From Bordetella genomosp. 1 (GTDB lineage: Bacteria > Pseudomonadota > Gammaproteobacteria > Burkholderiales > Burkholderiaceae_B), in contig NZ_NEVL01000003.1 in NCBI RefSeq assembly GCF_002261335.1, positions 744,001 to 808,000 of the forward strand: a stretch of DNA of 64,000 bases, read 5' to 3'. The notes under the pieces were generated by a model. That model worked only from the letters and a program-made list of their open reading frames with translations. It was not told where the DNA came from and searched no databases. Positions 7,976 through 16,398 of this stretch are shown here, one piece after another; the first letter of the stretch is position 1; each line of letters opens with the position of its first letter. Both the position numbers and the translations under genes were made by a program.

Positions 7976-7990
7976 TTCAAATAATTTGAA
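7976..7990. promoter_or_regulatory. LysR-type operator, perfect palindrome
   Basis: TTCAAATAATTTGAA is a perfect inverted repeat around a central A and fits the T-N11-A rule for LysR-type regulators. It lies 20 bases before the ATG of the LysR gene and in the gap shared with the divergent pirin, so it could serve autoregulation and pirin activation. Confidence 0.75.
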
Positions 7991-8009
7991 CGATAGCCCG
8001 GAGCGCCGC

Positions 8010-8975
8010 ATGAGTACCCCCGCCCGCCCCGCCATGCCGTCCGGCATCGCGCCCATCACGCCCGAGCTGCTGACCATGGTCGACGCCATCGCGCGCCATG
8101 GCAGCTTCGCCCGCGCCGCGCGCGAGCTGGGCAAGGTGCCCTCCGCCGTGACCTACGCCGTGCGCAAGCTGGAAGACGGGCTGGATGTGCTGTTGTTCGA
8201 CCGCTCTGGCCACCGCGCCCGTCTCACCGAGGCGGGCGAGACCCTGCTCGAAGACGGCCGGGTGGTGCTGCAATCGCTTGACGACCTGGCCTGCCGGGTC
8301 AAGCGCGTGGCCACCGGCTGGGAGGTGGAGCTGCGCATCGCGGTGAGCGCGGTGCTGCCGCTCGACCCGCTCTACGACCTGATGCGCGAATTCGAGGCGG
8401 TGGCGAGCGCCACCACCTTGCGGTTTTCCACCGAGGTGTTGAGCGGCAACTGGGACGCGCTGATGGCCAATCGCGCCGACCTGGTCATCGGCGCCGACGC
8501 GGCCGGCGCCCCCGCGGGCGCGTATCGCAGCCAGCCCATGGGCGACACGCAATTCGGCTTCTGCGTGGCGCCGCATCATCCGCTGGCCGCGCTCAACCGT
8601 CCGCTCACGTCCGAAGACATCCGGGCCCACTGCGCCATCGTGGTGGCCGACACCTCGCGCAACCTGCCGCCGCGCACGCGCGGCGTGTTGCAGAACCAGG
8701 CCATGATCGTGATGCCGACCATGCAGGCCAAGATCGATGCGCAGGTGCGGGGGCTGGGCTGCGGCCATCTGCCGCTCACGCTGGCGGCGCCGTACATCAC
8801 CCAGGGCTTGCTGGTGGTGTGCCCCACCGCCGATGTGGTGCCGCTGACCGAGCACGTGGTCTATGCCTGGCGCCCGGAGGCGCCGGGCCAGGCGCTCAAA
8901 TGGTGGCTGGCGCGGCTGCAGTCGCCGCGGCTGTGCGAGGCGCTGCTGGGCGTGCGCGACGCGCTGCCGGGCTGA
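8010..8975 (+). CDS. LysR family transcriptional regulator, divergent from pirins
   Basis: A 321-residue regulator. The N-terminal winged helix-turn-helix (about residues 17-75) includes DAIARHGSFARAARELGKVPSAVT and LLFDRSGHRARLTEAG, followed by the two-lobed effector-binding domain. The ATG at 8010 has GGAG seven bases upstream. An in-frame TTG at 7986 would put the start codon inside the palindromic operator and is unlikely. The residues after the HTH resemble the YhaJ/DhcR branch of LysR proteins, which often sit beside pirins and respond to aromatic or quinone-like compounds; the ligand here is unknown. Confidence 0.9.
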   Translation: MSTPARPAMPSGIAPITPELLTMVDAIARHGSFARAARELGKVPSAVTYAVRKLEDGLDVLLFDRSGHRARLTEAGETLLEDGRVVLQSLDDLACRVKRVATGWEVELRIAVSAVLPLDPLYDLMREFEAVASATTLRFSTEVLSGNWDALMANRADLVIGADAAGAPAGAYRSQPMGDTQFGFCVAPHHPLAALNRPLTSEDIRAHCAIVVADTSRNLPPRTRGVLQNQAMIVMPTMQAKIDAQVRGLGCGHLPLTLAAPYITQGLLVVCPTADVVPLTEHVVYAWRPEAPGQALKWWLARLQSPRLCEALLGVRDALPG

Positions 8976-9071
8976 AACGCGGGCGCGGTTCGACGGCGGC
9001 GGCCCAGCCCGGCAGCCGGCCGCCGGATGCCGGCGCCCATCCGGGCACCGACATGCCGATGGCGCGGGCGC

Positions 9072-10061
9072 TTACTCGACGCTCGCGCCGGATTCCTGCA
9101 CGACCTTGGCCCAGCGCGGAATCTCGCTCGCCATCAGGTCACGCAGCTGCTCGGGCGAACCGCCGACCAGTTCCATGCCCATGGTCTTGCCCAGCTTTTC
9201 CTGCACGTCCGGCTCTTTCAGGATGGCCGCGATCTCCTTGGAGAGACGGTCGACCACCGGCTTGGGCGTGCCCTTGGGCGCGTACACCGCCTGCCACGAC
9301 GCCACCGAGAAGCCCGGCACGCCGGCCTCGGCCAGCGTCGGCGTGTCCGGCGCCAGCGCGATGCGGTGCGGCGTGGTCACGGCCAGCAGCTTGAGCTTGC
9401 CCTGCTGCAGCAGCGGCAGCGCGGCGGTCATCTGGTCGAACATGAAGGTCACGGCGCCCGACGACACGTCGATCATCGCGGGCGGCGTGCCCTTGTACGG
9501 CACGTGCGTGAGCGGCACGCCGATGGTGCGCGCGAACAGCTCGCCGGTGAGGTGGGTCGAGGTGCCGGCGCCCGACGAGGCGAAGGTGCGCTTGGTGGGA
9601 TCGCGCTTGAGCAGCGCGATCAGGTCCTGCACCGAGTTCACGCCCAGGTTGGGATCCACGAGCAGCACGTTGGGCAGCGTCGCCACCAGCGACACCGGCT
9701 CAAAGTCCTTGACCGGGTCGTACTTCAGGTTCTTGTAGAGGCTGGCGTTGATCGCATGGGTGCTGATGGTGCCGCCGAACAGCGTGTAGCCGTCAGCCGG
9801 CGCCTTGGCCACGTAGGTCGCGCCGATGCCGCCGGCCGCGCCGGGCTTGTTCTCCACCACCACGCTCTGGCCCAGGCGCTCGCCCAGCTTCTGCGCGATC
9901 ACGCGGCCGACCACGTCGGTGGAGCCGCCCACGGTGAACGGCACCACGTACGAGATCGGCTTTTGCGCGGGCCAGTCGGCGGCCTGCGCCGCCGCGCCCA
10001 GGGAGAGCGCGGCCAGCAGCGCGAGCGCGCCGCGCGCAACGGGGTTGCACATCGAAGTCAT
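9072..10061 (-). CDS. Bug/TctC-family tripartite tricarboxylate solute-binding protein
   Basis: A 329-residue periplasmic binding protein with a clear signal peptide ending AAAQA before ADWP. The Bug family signature is present: PISYVVPFTVGGSTDVVGR near the N-terminus, VVENKPGAAGGIGATYVAKAPADGYT, and THVPYKGTPPAMIDV. Members bind carboxylates or sugar acids and may work with TctAB permeases or as sensors. No TctA or TctB gene is nearby, so it is an orphan. It is third in a minus-strand operon after the dehydratase and the RraA-like aldolase, which suggests that its ligand is the operon's sugar-acid substrate. The start could also be at the internal ATG four codons in. Confidence 0.92.
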   Translation of the reverse strand: MTSMCNPVARGALALLAALSLGAAAQAADWPAQKPISYVVPFTVGGSTDVVGRVIAQKLGERLGQSVVVENKPGAAGGIGATYVAKAPADGYTLFGGTISTHAINASLYKNLKYDPVKDFEPVSLVATLPNVLLVDPNLGVNSVQDLIALLKRDPTKRTFASSGAGTSTHLTGELFARTIGVPLTHVPYKGTPPAMIDVSSGAVTFMFDQMTAALPLLQQGKLKLLAVTTPHRIALAPDTPTLAEAGVPGFSVASWQAVYAPKGTPKPVVDRLSKEIAAILKEPDVQEKLGKTMGMELVGGSPEQLRDLMASEIPRWAKVVQESGASVE

Positions 10062-10200
10062 GTTTGTCTCCTGCCTTCTGGTTTATGCCCGGGGCCGGCA
10101 CGGCGGCCGCCAGACGCTGGGAAGCGGCCGGCTTATGCGTGCCGCCCTGCTCCCCTCGGGTGCGCCGCCGCCCGGTGGGGCGCGCGGCGCGGATCTTGCC

Positions 10201-10920
10201 TCAGCGGCCGTTCTTCTCGCGCCAGGCGGCGAAGCGCTCGCGCGTGCCCGGCTCGGTGGGCGGGTACAGGCCCAGGATCGACGCGCCGCCCTGCACTTCT
10301 GCTGTCACGAAATCCTCGAACGCCGTCATCTCGACCGCCTCGGCGGCGATCTCGTCGGCGATGCCGGCGGGGATCACGACCACGCCTTCGCGGTCGCCCA
10401 CCACCACGTCGCCCGGGAACACGGCGACGTCGCCGCAGCCGATCGGCACGTTGATGTCGAGCGCCTGGTGCAGCGTGAGGTTGGTCGGCGCCGAGGGGCG
10501 CTGGTGATAGGCGGCGATGGCCAGCTCGGCGATCTCCGGCGAATCGCGGAAGCCCCCGTCGGTGACCACGCCGGCCACGCCGCGCTTCATCAACCGCGTG
10601 ACCAGGATCGAGCCGGCCGATGCCGCGCGCGCATCCTTGCGGCTGTCGATCACCATCACCGCGCCGGCCGGGCAGGTTTCCACGGCCAGGCGTTGCGGAT
10701 GGCTGCGATCCTCGAACACCTTGATGTGGTTCAGGTCTTCGCGCGCCGGGATGTAGCGCAGCGTGAAGGCCTCGCCCACCATGTTGGGCTGGTTCGGGTT
10801 GAGCGGACGCACGTCCTGGATGAACTGGTTGCGCAGGCCGCGCTTGAACAGGGCCGTGCACAGCGTGGCGGTGCTCACGCCCTCGAGGCGCTTGCGGGTA
10901 TCGGGATTGAGCTTGGACAA
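10201..10920 (-). CDS. RraA-like protein, probable HMG/2-keto acid aldolase
   Basis: A 239-residue member of the RraA/dimethylmenaquinone methyltransferase-like fold. The active-site signature of the HMG/CHA aldolase branch is seen in RGVAGVVTDGGFRD and later in GDVAVFPGDVVVGDREGVVV. True RraA regulators are about 160 residues; this longer form beside a sugar-acid dehydratase more likely cleaves the 2-keto acid that the dehydratase makes. I chose the TTG at 10920 because GGAG lies seven bases upstream; the ATG at 10968 has no ribosome site and adds a poorly conserved tail. The gaps are 90 bases to the dehydratase and 139 to the Bug gene. Confidence 0.85.
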   Translation of the reverse strand: MSKLNPDTRKRLEGVSTATLCTALFKRGLRNQFIQDVRPLNPNQPNMVGEAFTLRYIPAREDLNHIKVFEDRSHPQRLAVETCPAGAVMVIDSRKDARAASAGSILVTRLMKRGVAGVVTDGGFRDSPEIAELAIAAYHQRPSAPTNLTLHQALDINVPIGCGDVAVFPGDVVVGDREGVVVIPAGIADEIAAEAVEMTAFEDFVTAEVQGGASILGLYPPTEPGTRERFAAWREKNGR

Positions 10921-11010
10921 GACGGATCTCCGGGAAGGATGCGGGGAATGCGGCGGCAGGCGCGGCACGCCATGCGAAAGCGGGTCCGGCGCCGCCGGAC
11001 CCGCCAGGGA

Positions 11011-12741
11011 TCAGAAGATGTCGGGTTCCGGCACGGGCGCGCCGAAGTCGGTTTCGAGGAAGTCGAAATCGCAGCCGTCGTTGGCCTGCAGGATGTGTTG
11101 CGAGTACATCCAGCCGTAGCCGCGCTCGTAGCGCTTGGGCGGCGGCGTCCAGGCGGCGCGGCGCGCGGCCATTTCCTCGTCGCTGATGTTGAGGTGGATC
11201 GAGCGCGCCGGCACGTCGACCGTGATCAGGTCGCCGGTGCGCACCAGCGCGAGCGGCCCGCCCACATAGGATTCGGGCGCGGCGTGCAGAATGCAGGCGC
11301 CATAGCTGGTGCCGCTCATGCGCGCATCCGACAGGCGCAGCATGTCGCGCACGCCCTGCTTCACCAGCTTGGTCGGGATCGGCAGCATGCCCCACTCGGG
11401 CATGCCGGGGCCGCCCTGCGGGCCGGCGTTGCGCAGGATCATGATGTGATCGGCCGTGACGTCGAGGTTTTCGTCGTCGACCGCCGCCTTCATGCTCGGA
11501 TAGTCGTCGAACACCAGCGCCGGGCCGGTGTGCTGCAGGAACTGCGGCGCGCAGGCGCTGGGTTTGATGACGCAGCCGTCGGGCGCGATGTTGCCGCGCA
11601 GGACCGCCAGCGCGCCCTCGTCGTAGATCGCGTTTTCGATGGGACGGATCACGTCGTCGTTGTAGACCTCGGCGCCGGCGATGTTCTCGCCGATCGACTT
11701 GCCGGTGACAGTGAGCGGCGTGGGGTCGAGATGCTCGCCCAGGCGCGCCATCAGCGCGGTGAGGCCGCCGGCGTAGTAGAAGTCTTCCATCAGGTAGGTG
11801 TCGCCGCTGGGCCGGATGTTGGCGATCACCGGCACCTTGCGGCTGGCCGCGTCGAAGTCCTCGAGCGTGACCTGGCAGCCGGCGCGACGCGACATCGCCA
11901 CCAGGTGGATGATGGCGTTGGTGGAGCAGCCCATGGCCATGGCCACGTTGATGGCGTTCTTGAACGAGGCGGTGCTGAGGATCTTCTGCGGCGTGAGGTC
12001 TTCCCACACCATCTCCACCACGCGGCGGCCGCATTCGGCCGACATGCGCATGTGACCGACGTCTGCCGCGGGGATCGACGAGGCGCCCGGCAGCGTCATG
12101 CCGATGGCCTCGGCGATGGCGGTCATGGTGCTGGCGGTGCCCATGGTCATGCAGGTGCCGTAGCTGCGGGCGATGCCGCCCTCGACCTCGGTCCATTGTT
12201 CGGTGGTGATCTTGCCCGCGCGGCGCTCGTCCCAGAGCTTCCAGGCATCGGAGCCGGAGCCCAGGATCTTGCCCTTCCAGTTGCCGCGCAGCATGGGGCC
12301 GGCCGGCACATACACACAGGGCAGCCCGGCGCTGATCGCGCCCATCAGCAGGCCCGGGGTGGTCTTGTCGCAGCCGCCCATCAGCACCGCGCCGTCGACC
12401 GGATGGCTGCGCAGCAGCTCCTCGGTTTCCATGGCGAGGAAGTTGCGGTAGAGCATGGTGGTGGGCTTGACGAACGACTCGGACACCGAGATCGCCGGCA
12501 GCTCGACCGGGAAGCCGCCCGCCTGGAACACGCCGCGCTTGACGTCGTCGACGCGCTGCTTGAAGTGGCTGTGACAGGGATTGAGGTCGGACCAGGTGTT
12601 GATGATCGCGATCATCGGGCGGTCGACCCAGTCTTCCGGGGCATAACCCATCTGCATCATGCGCGATCGGTGGCCGAACGAACGCAGGTCGTCCTTGGCC
12701 ATCCAGCGCGCGCTGCGCAGGCTCTCGTAACTCCGCTTCAT
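11011..12741 (-). CDS. IlvD/Edd-family dehydratase, probable sugar-acid (arabinonate-type) dehydratase
   Basis: A 576-residue Fe-S dehydratase. The motifs are NTWSDLNPCHSHF, MGGCDKTTPG, and GCSTNAIIHL, whose cysteines are typical Fe-S ligands, plus SGTSYG near the C-terminus, which carries the catalytic serine of this family. The long form and the sequence GSDAWKLWDERRAGKI match the sugar-acid dehydratases (L-arabinonate, D-xylonate type) rather than valine-pathway IlvD. The ATG at 12741 has GGAG six bases upstream; an in-frame ATG at 12753 has none. It heads the operon with the aldolase-like and Bug genes, divergent from GntR. The product would be a 2-keto-3-deoxy sugar acid. Confidence 0.9.
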   Translation of the reverse strand: MKRSYESLRSARWMAKDDLRSFGHRSRMMQMGYAPEDWVDRPMIAIINTWSDLNPCHSHFKQRVDDVKRGVFQAGGFPVELPAISVSESFVKPTTMLYRNFLAMETEELLRSHPVDGAVLMGGCDKTTPGLLMGAISAGLPCVYVPAGPMLRGNWKGKILGSGSDAWKLWDERRAGKITTEQWTEVEGGIARSYGTCMTMGTASTMTAIAEAIGMTLPGASSIPAADVGHMRMSAECGRRVVEMVWEDLTPQKILSTASFKNAINVAMAMGCSTNAIIHLVAMSRRAGCQVTLEDFDAASRKVPVIANIRPSGDTYLMEDFYYAGGLTALMARLGEHLDPTPLTVTGKSIGENIAGAEVYNDDVIRPIENAIYDEGALAVLRGNIAPDGCVIKPSACAPQFLQHTGPALVFDDYPSMKAAVDDENLDVTADHIMILRNAGPQGGPGMPEWGMLPIPTKLVKQGVRDMLRLSDARMSGTSYGACILHAAPESYVGGPLALVRTGDLITVDVPARSIHLNISDEEMAARRAAWTPPPKRYERGYGWMYSQHILQANDGCDFDFLETDFGAPVPEPDIF

Positions 12742-12800
12742 TGCTGTCTCCATGGTGCCGGTTCGCCGGTCTTTCCGGACTGAACCGGCTATGCAGACGA

Positions 12801-12828
12801 TTGAAACACTAATATATTAGTATGTCAA
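12801..12828. promoter_or_regulatory. GntR operator overlapping the divergent promoters
   Basis: A perfect 14-bp palindrome ACTAATATATTAGT (12808-12821) is flanked by TTGA (12801-12804) and TCAA (12825-12828), giving a 28-bp interrupted palindrome. It lies between the dehydratase operon and gntR. The core contains TATATT, which could double as a -10 element, so binding would block initiation. This is the only AT-rich patch in the gap. Confidence 0.7.
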
Positions 12829-12914
12829 CGAAGCCCGGGGCGGTAGAATCCCTCACCCCGGCGCAGTACGCTGCCCTATCCGGGCCGCGATTTCAGGACC
12901 CCCTATTCCACCCC

Positions 12915-13616
12915 ATGAATCTCGCCGACGCCCTGCCCGCCCTCAACCTGGACCGTTCGCGCCACGCGGCGCCCCAGGTGTTCGAGAAGCTGCGCGATCT
13001 CATCATCTCGCTCGAGCTCACGCCCGGCACCGTGCTGCCGCGCCCCGAGCTGGCCGATGCCTTCGGCGTATCGCAGACCCCGATCCGCGATGCGCTGCTG
13101 CGGCTTTCGGAGGCCGGCCTGGTCGACATCTTTCCGCAGCACACCACGGTGGTGAGCCGCATCGACGTGGCGGCCGCGCGCCAGGCGCATTTCCTGCGCC
13201 GCTCGCTCGAGCTCGAGATCGTGAATCTGCTCGCGCAGCGCACCGACAGCGCGCTCGTCGCGCGGCTGCAGCGCCACATCGACGACCAGCTCGCCGCGCG
13301 CGGCGCCGACGACTACCCCGCCTTCATCGCGGCCGACCAGGCCTTTCACCGCGAGATGCACGAGGCCGCGGGCGTGGCCGGCCTGTGGGATCTCGAGCAA
13401 CGCTACAGCGGCCACGTCGACCGCCTGCGCCGGCTGCACCTGCCCGAAGCCGGCAAGGCCGAGCGCATTCTCGACGACCACCGCCGCATCCTCGCGCGCA
13501 TCGCCGCGCACGACGCCGTGGGCGCGCAGGCGGCGCTGCGCGAACACCTGTCCGGCACGCTGAGCCAGGTCGAAGACATCTGCCGGCGCTACCCGGACTA
13601 CGTGCGCCTGCCATGA
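12915..13616 (+). CDS. GntR/FCD family transcriptional regulator
   Basis: A 233-residue regulator with an N-terminal winged helix (about 15-80: VFEKLRDLIISLELTPGTVL, LADAFGVSQTPIRDAL) and an all-helical FCD ligand domain that contains conserved His residues (AADQAFHREMHEAAG, FHRE type) for metal and acid binding. FCD proteins sense sugar acids and other carboxylates, which fits the divergent dehydratase operon. The ATG at 12822 directly abuts the palindromic operator and has no ribosome site, so I start at 12915, where homology begins. It is probably a repressor of its own gene and of the operon. Confidence 0.9.
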   Translation: MNLADALPALNLDRSRHAAPQVFEKLRDLIISLELTPGTVLPRPELADAFGVSQTPIRDALLRLSEAGLVDIFPQHTTVVSRIDVAAARQAHFLRRSLELEIVNLLAQRTDSALVARLQRHIDDQLAARGADDYPAFIAADQAFHREMHEAAGVAGLWDLEQRYSGHVDRLRRLHLPEAGKAERILDDHRRILARIAAHDAVGAQAALREHLSGTLSQVEDICRRYPDYVRLP

Positions 13617-13649
13617 AAAAATCCCCCTGGCGCCCGGCGCCAGGGGGAT
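13616..13649 (-). terminator. Intrinsic terminator of ntrC
   Basis: A perfect 13-bp stem, 13621-13633 with 13637-13649, has a 3-base loop and is followed leftwards by six T residues. It lies 55 bases after the ntrC stop and could also stop gntR transcription from the other side. Confidence 0.85.
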
Positions 13650-13704
13650 CGTTCCGGGCGGCGCTTTGCGCTCTCCCCTTTCCCCTTGGGTTTGCTGCGT
13701 TGAT

Positions 13705-15240
13705 CTATTCGTCGGCAATACCCAGCTCACGCAGCTTGCGCGTGATCGTGTTGCGCCCGATGCCCAGGCGCGAGGCGGCCTCGACGCGGCGGCCGCGGCT
13801 GGCGTCGAGCGCGCTTTGCAGCAGGATCTTCTCGAACTGGCGCGTGAGCGTGGCCATGACCGCGGGCTCGCCGCGCTCGAGGCGGTACTGCGCGTCGCGC
13901 AGCAGCGCGTCCTGCCAGTTGCGCGGCACCTCGTCGGTGCCGTAGAGCCCGGCCGGGCTCGCGCCCGGCGCGGCCTGCGCGCCGTAGCCGGCTGCGGCGG
14001 CCTGCGCCGGCTCCGTGGTGAGCGGCCGCGCGGGGTTGGCGTTGATGAGGTGCGTCTGGTGCTCCACCGCGCGGATCTCGGGCGGCAGGTCGTTGCGGTC
14101 GATGGTCTGCCCGGGCGCCATCACGGTGAGCCAGTGGCAGAAGTTCTCGAGCTGGCGCACGTTGCCCGGGAAATCAAACTTGGTCAGCACCGCCACCGCT
14201 TCGGGCGTCAGGCGCTTGACCGGCACGCCCAGAGAGCGCGCGCTGGCCGCCAGGAAGTGATTGGCCAGGGCCGGGATGTCTTCGATGCGTTCGCGCAGCG
14301 GCGGCAGCCGCAGCCGGATCACGTTCAGGCGGTGAAACAGGTCTTCGCGGAACAGGCCCTGCTCCACGCGCTGCTCGAGCGGCTGGTGGGTGGCGGCCAC
14401 GATGCGCACGTCCACGCGCACCGGCTGGGCGCCGCCCACGCGATAGAAGCTGCCTTCGGCCAGCACGCGCAGCAGACGGGTCTGCAACTCGATCGGCATG
14501 TCGCCGATTTCGTCGAGGAACAGCGTGCCGCCATGGGCCTCTTCGAAGCGGCCGCGGCGCAGCGTGTTGGCGCCGGTGAAGGCGCCGCGCTCGTGGCCGA
14601 ACAGCTCGGCCTCGAGCAGGTCGCGCGGGATCGCGGCGGCGTTGAGCGCCACGAACGGTCCGGCCGCGCGGGCGCCGTGGCCGTGCAGCGCGCGCGCCAC
14701 CAGCTCCTTGCCCGTGCCCGATTCGCCGGTGATCAGCACCGTGACCTTGGACTGCGCCAGCCGGCCGATCGCGCGGAACACCTCCTGCATCGCGGTGGAC
14801 GCGGACTGCGTCATCATCCAGCGCTCGTTGGACTGCGCGCTTTCGCCGCTGCTGCCCTCGGTCGCGCCCTGCGGCTCGGATTCCTGCATGGCGCGCTGGA
14901 TCAGCGCCACGGCCTCGTTCACGTCGAACGGCTTGGCGAGATAGTCGAAGGCGCCGCCCTGGAAGGCCGACACGGTGCTGTCGAGGTCCGCGAACGCGGT
15001 CATGACGATCACCGGCAGGCCGGCATGATGCTCCTTGATCTGGCGCAGCAGCTCGAGGCCGTTGCCGCCGGGCATGCGGATGTCGGATACCAGCACCGAG
15101 GGCATGTCGTGCGCGAGCGCATCCAGCACGTCGGCGGCCTGGTGGAAGCTGCGGGTCGGGATGCCGGCGCGCGCGAGCGCCTTCTCCAGCACCCAGCGGA
15201 TGGCCTGATCGTCGTCGACGATCCAAACGGGTTTCGTCAC
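13705..15240 (-). CDS. ntrC: Nitrogen regulation response regulator NtrC (NR-I)
   Basis: A 511-residue sigma-54 activator. The receiver domain has acidic pocket DDD (9-11) and phospho-acceptor D53 in LVSDIRMPG. The AAA+ domain has GESGTGKE, the sigma-54 contact GAFTGA and LFLDEIGD. The C-terminal Fis-type helix-turn-helix is AASRLGIGRNTITRKLRELG. The start is a GTG at 15240 that overlaps the ntrB stop by four bases (GTGA), with GGAG 8-9 bases upstream; upstream open frame is ntrB shadow. It binds the site at 17938-17954 upstream of glnA. It has an alanine-rich linker of about 60 residues between the AAA+ and Fis domains, longer than in enterics. Confidence 0.96.
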   Translation of the reverse strand: MTKPVWIVDDDQAIRWVLEKALARAGIPTRSFHQAADVLDALAHDMPSVLVSDIRMPGGNGLELLRQIKEHHAGLPVIVMTAFADLDSTVSAFQGGAFDYLAKPFDVNEAVALIQRAMQESEPQGATEGSSGESAQSNERWMMTQSASTAMQEVFRAIGRLAQSKVTVLITGESGTGKELVARALHGHGARAAGPFVALNAAAIPRDLLEAELFGHERGAFTGANTLRRGRFEEAHGGTLFLDEIGDMPIELQTRLLRVLAEGSFYRVGGAQPVRVDVRIVAATHQPLEQRVEQGLFREDLFHRLNVIRLRLPPLRERIEDIPALANHFLAASARSLGVPVKRLTPEAVAVLTKFDFPGNVRQLENFCHWLTVMAPGQTIDRNDLPPEIRAVEHQTHLINANPARPLTTEPAQAAAAGYGAQAAPGASPAGLYGTDEVPRNWQDALLRDAQYRLERGEPAVMATLTRQFEKILLQSALDASRGRRVEAASRLGIGRNTITRKLRELGIADE

Positions 15241-16304
15241 AATGAAGACTCCATCGGAAGGACCAGGCGGAACTCGGTATGCCGGGGACGGGATTCGAAT
15301 TCGATGATGCCTCCGTGCTGCTGCACGAAATCCTGGGAAAGGCTCAGGCCCAGGCCGGTGCCGCCCGCGCGGGCGGTGACCAGGGGATGGAAGATGCGGT
15401 CGCGGATGTGCTCGGGCACGCCGGGACCGTTGTCGATGATCGAGAGCACCAGCGCGAGGCGGTGGTGGCGGTGCGCCAGCATGACCTGCCGCGCCACGCG
15501 GGTGCGCAGCACGATCTGGCCCGCCGGCACGTCGGCGCCGCCCTTCTGCAGGCTCAGCTCCTGGGCCGCGTTGCGCGCCACGTTGAGCACCGCCTGCATC
15601 AGGCGCGCGGCGTCGCCGGGAATGTCGGGCACCGACGCGTCGTAGTCGCGCACCAGCGTGACGCTGTCGCGGAACTCGGCCTGGATCAGCGCGCAGACGC
15701 GCTCGCAGATCTCGTGGATGTTCACCGGCCGCGTGTTCAGCGGCACACGCTGCGGGCCGCTCAGGCGGTCCACCAGCGCCTGCAGGCGGTCGGCTTCGGA
15801 AATGATGACTTGCGTGTATTCGGCCAGCGCCGCGCTCGGCAGCTCGGCCTCGAGCAGTTGCGCGGCACCGCGCAGCCCGCCCAGCGGATTCTTGACTTCG
15901 TGCGCGAGGTTGCGCAGCAGTTCCCGGTGCGACTCGATCTCGTCGACCAGGCGGTGGTTGCGGTCGGCCAGCACACGCTGCTCGATCTCGCGGGTTTCGA
16001 TCAACACGGGCCATTGCTGGCCGGTGAGCGCCACGGTGGTGACCGTGACTTCCGCGGCGTCATTGCCACGGCGGAACGACGACAGCTGGCGGACATCGGC
16101 AAACTTGCCGGCCACCGCGCCATCGATGGAGGTCTGCAGATCTTCGGGGGTGTCGAACAGCGTGGCGGCGGACAGGCCGCGCAGTTGCTTGCGGGAGCGG
16201 CCGAAGAGGTCTTCGGAGGCCGCGTTGGCGTATTCGATGTGGCCGCGTTCGTTCAACAGGAAAACGGACGTGGCGAGCAAGTCAAAGGCATCTACATTCA
16301 TCAT
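15237..16304 (-). CDS. ntrB: Nitrogen regulation sensor kinase/phosphatase NtrB (NR-II)
   Basis: A 355-residue soluble histidine kinase. An N-terminal PAS domain (about 5-115, LLNERGHIEYANAASEDLFG) precedes the H-box NLAHEVKNPLGGLRGAA with the phospho-histidine. The catalytic domain has N-box NVARNAAQE, G1 IIDNGPGVPE and G2 ARAGGTGLGLSL. There is no membrane span, as expected for NtrB, which takes its signal from PII protein. It lies between glnA (gap 94 bases) and ntrC (4-base overlap), the usual glnA-ntrBC order. It phosphorylates NtrC under nitrogen limitation. Confidence 0.96.
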   Translation of the reverse strand: MMNVDAFDLLATSVFLLNERGHIEYANAASEDLFGRSRKQLRGLSAATLFDTPEDLQTSIDGAVAGKFADVRQLSSFRRGNDAAEVTVTTVALTGQQWPVLIETREIEQRVLADRNHRLVDEIESHRELLRNLAHEVKNPLGGLRGAAQLLEAELPSAALAEYTQVIISEADRLQALVDRLSGPQRVPLNTRPVNIHEICERVCALIQAEFRDSVTLVRDYDASVPDIPGDAARLMQAVLNVARNAAQELSLQKGGADVPAGQIVLRTRVARQVMLAHRHHRLALVLSIIDNGPGVPEHIRDRIFHPLVTARAGGTGLGLSLSQDFVQQHGGIIEFESRPRHTEFRLVLPMESSL

Positions 16305-16328
16305 ACGGGGCTCCGGGGCGGGTCAGTC

Positions 16329-16356
16329 GGCGGGCCAGCTTGCCGCTTGGCCCGCC
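16329..16356. other. Hairpin between glnA and ntrB
   Basis: GGCGGGCCA and TGGCCCGCC form a 9-bp stem with a 10-base loop. There is no T-run on the glnA-to-ntrB strand, so it may be an attenuator or RNA-stabilising stem that sets the glnA to ntrBC ratio rather than a strong terminator. Confidence 0.4.
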
Positions 16357-16398
16357 CCTGGAAGGAGCCTTTTCAGGCCCCGATCAAGCCGCGGAAGA

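Noticed and set aside
7986-8009. TTG start for the LysR regulator
   Set aside because: It lies inside the palindromic operator, and the ATG at 8010 has a good GGAG site and matches family starts.
9826-12783. A 985-codon open frame on the plus strand
   Set aside because: It is antisense to the Bug, RraA-like and IlvD/Edd genes. Its His/Gly/Ala/Arg-rich translation is a by-product of high GC, and no family motif is seen.
12822-12914. ATG start for GntR directly after the operator
   Set aside because: No ribosome site; the extra 31 residues are not GntR-like, and the operator core probably contains the -10 element.
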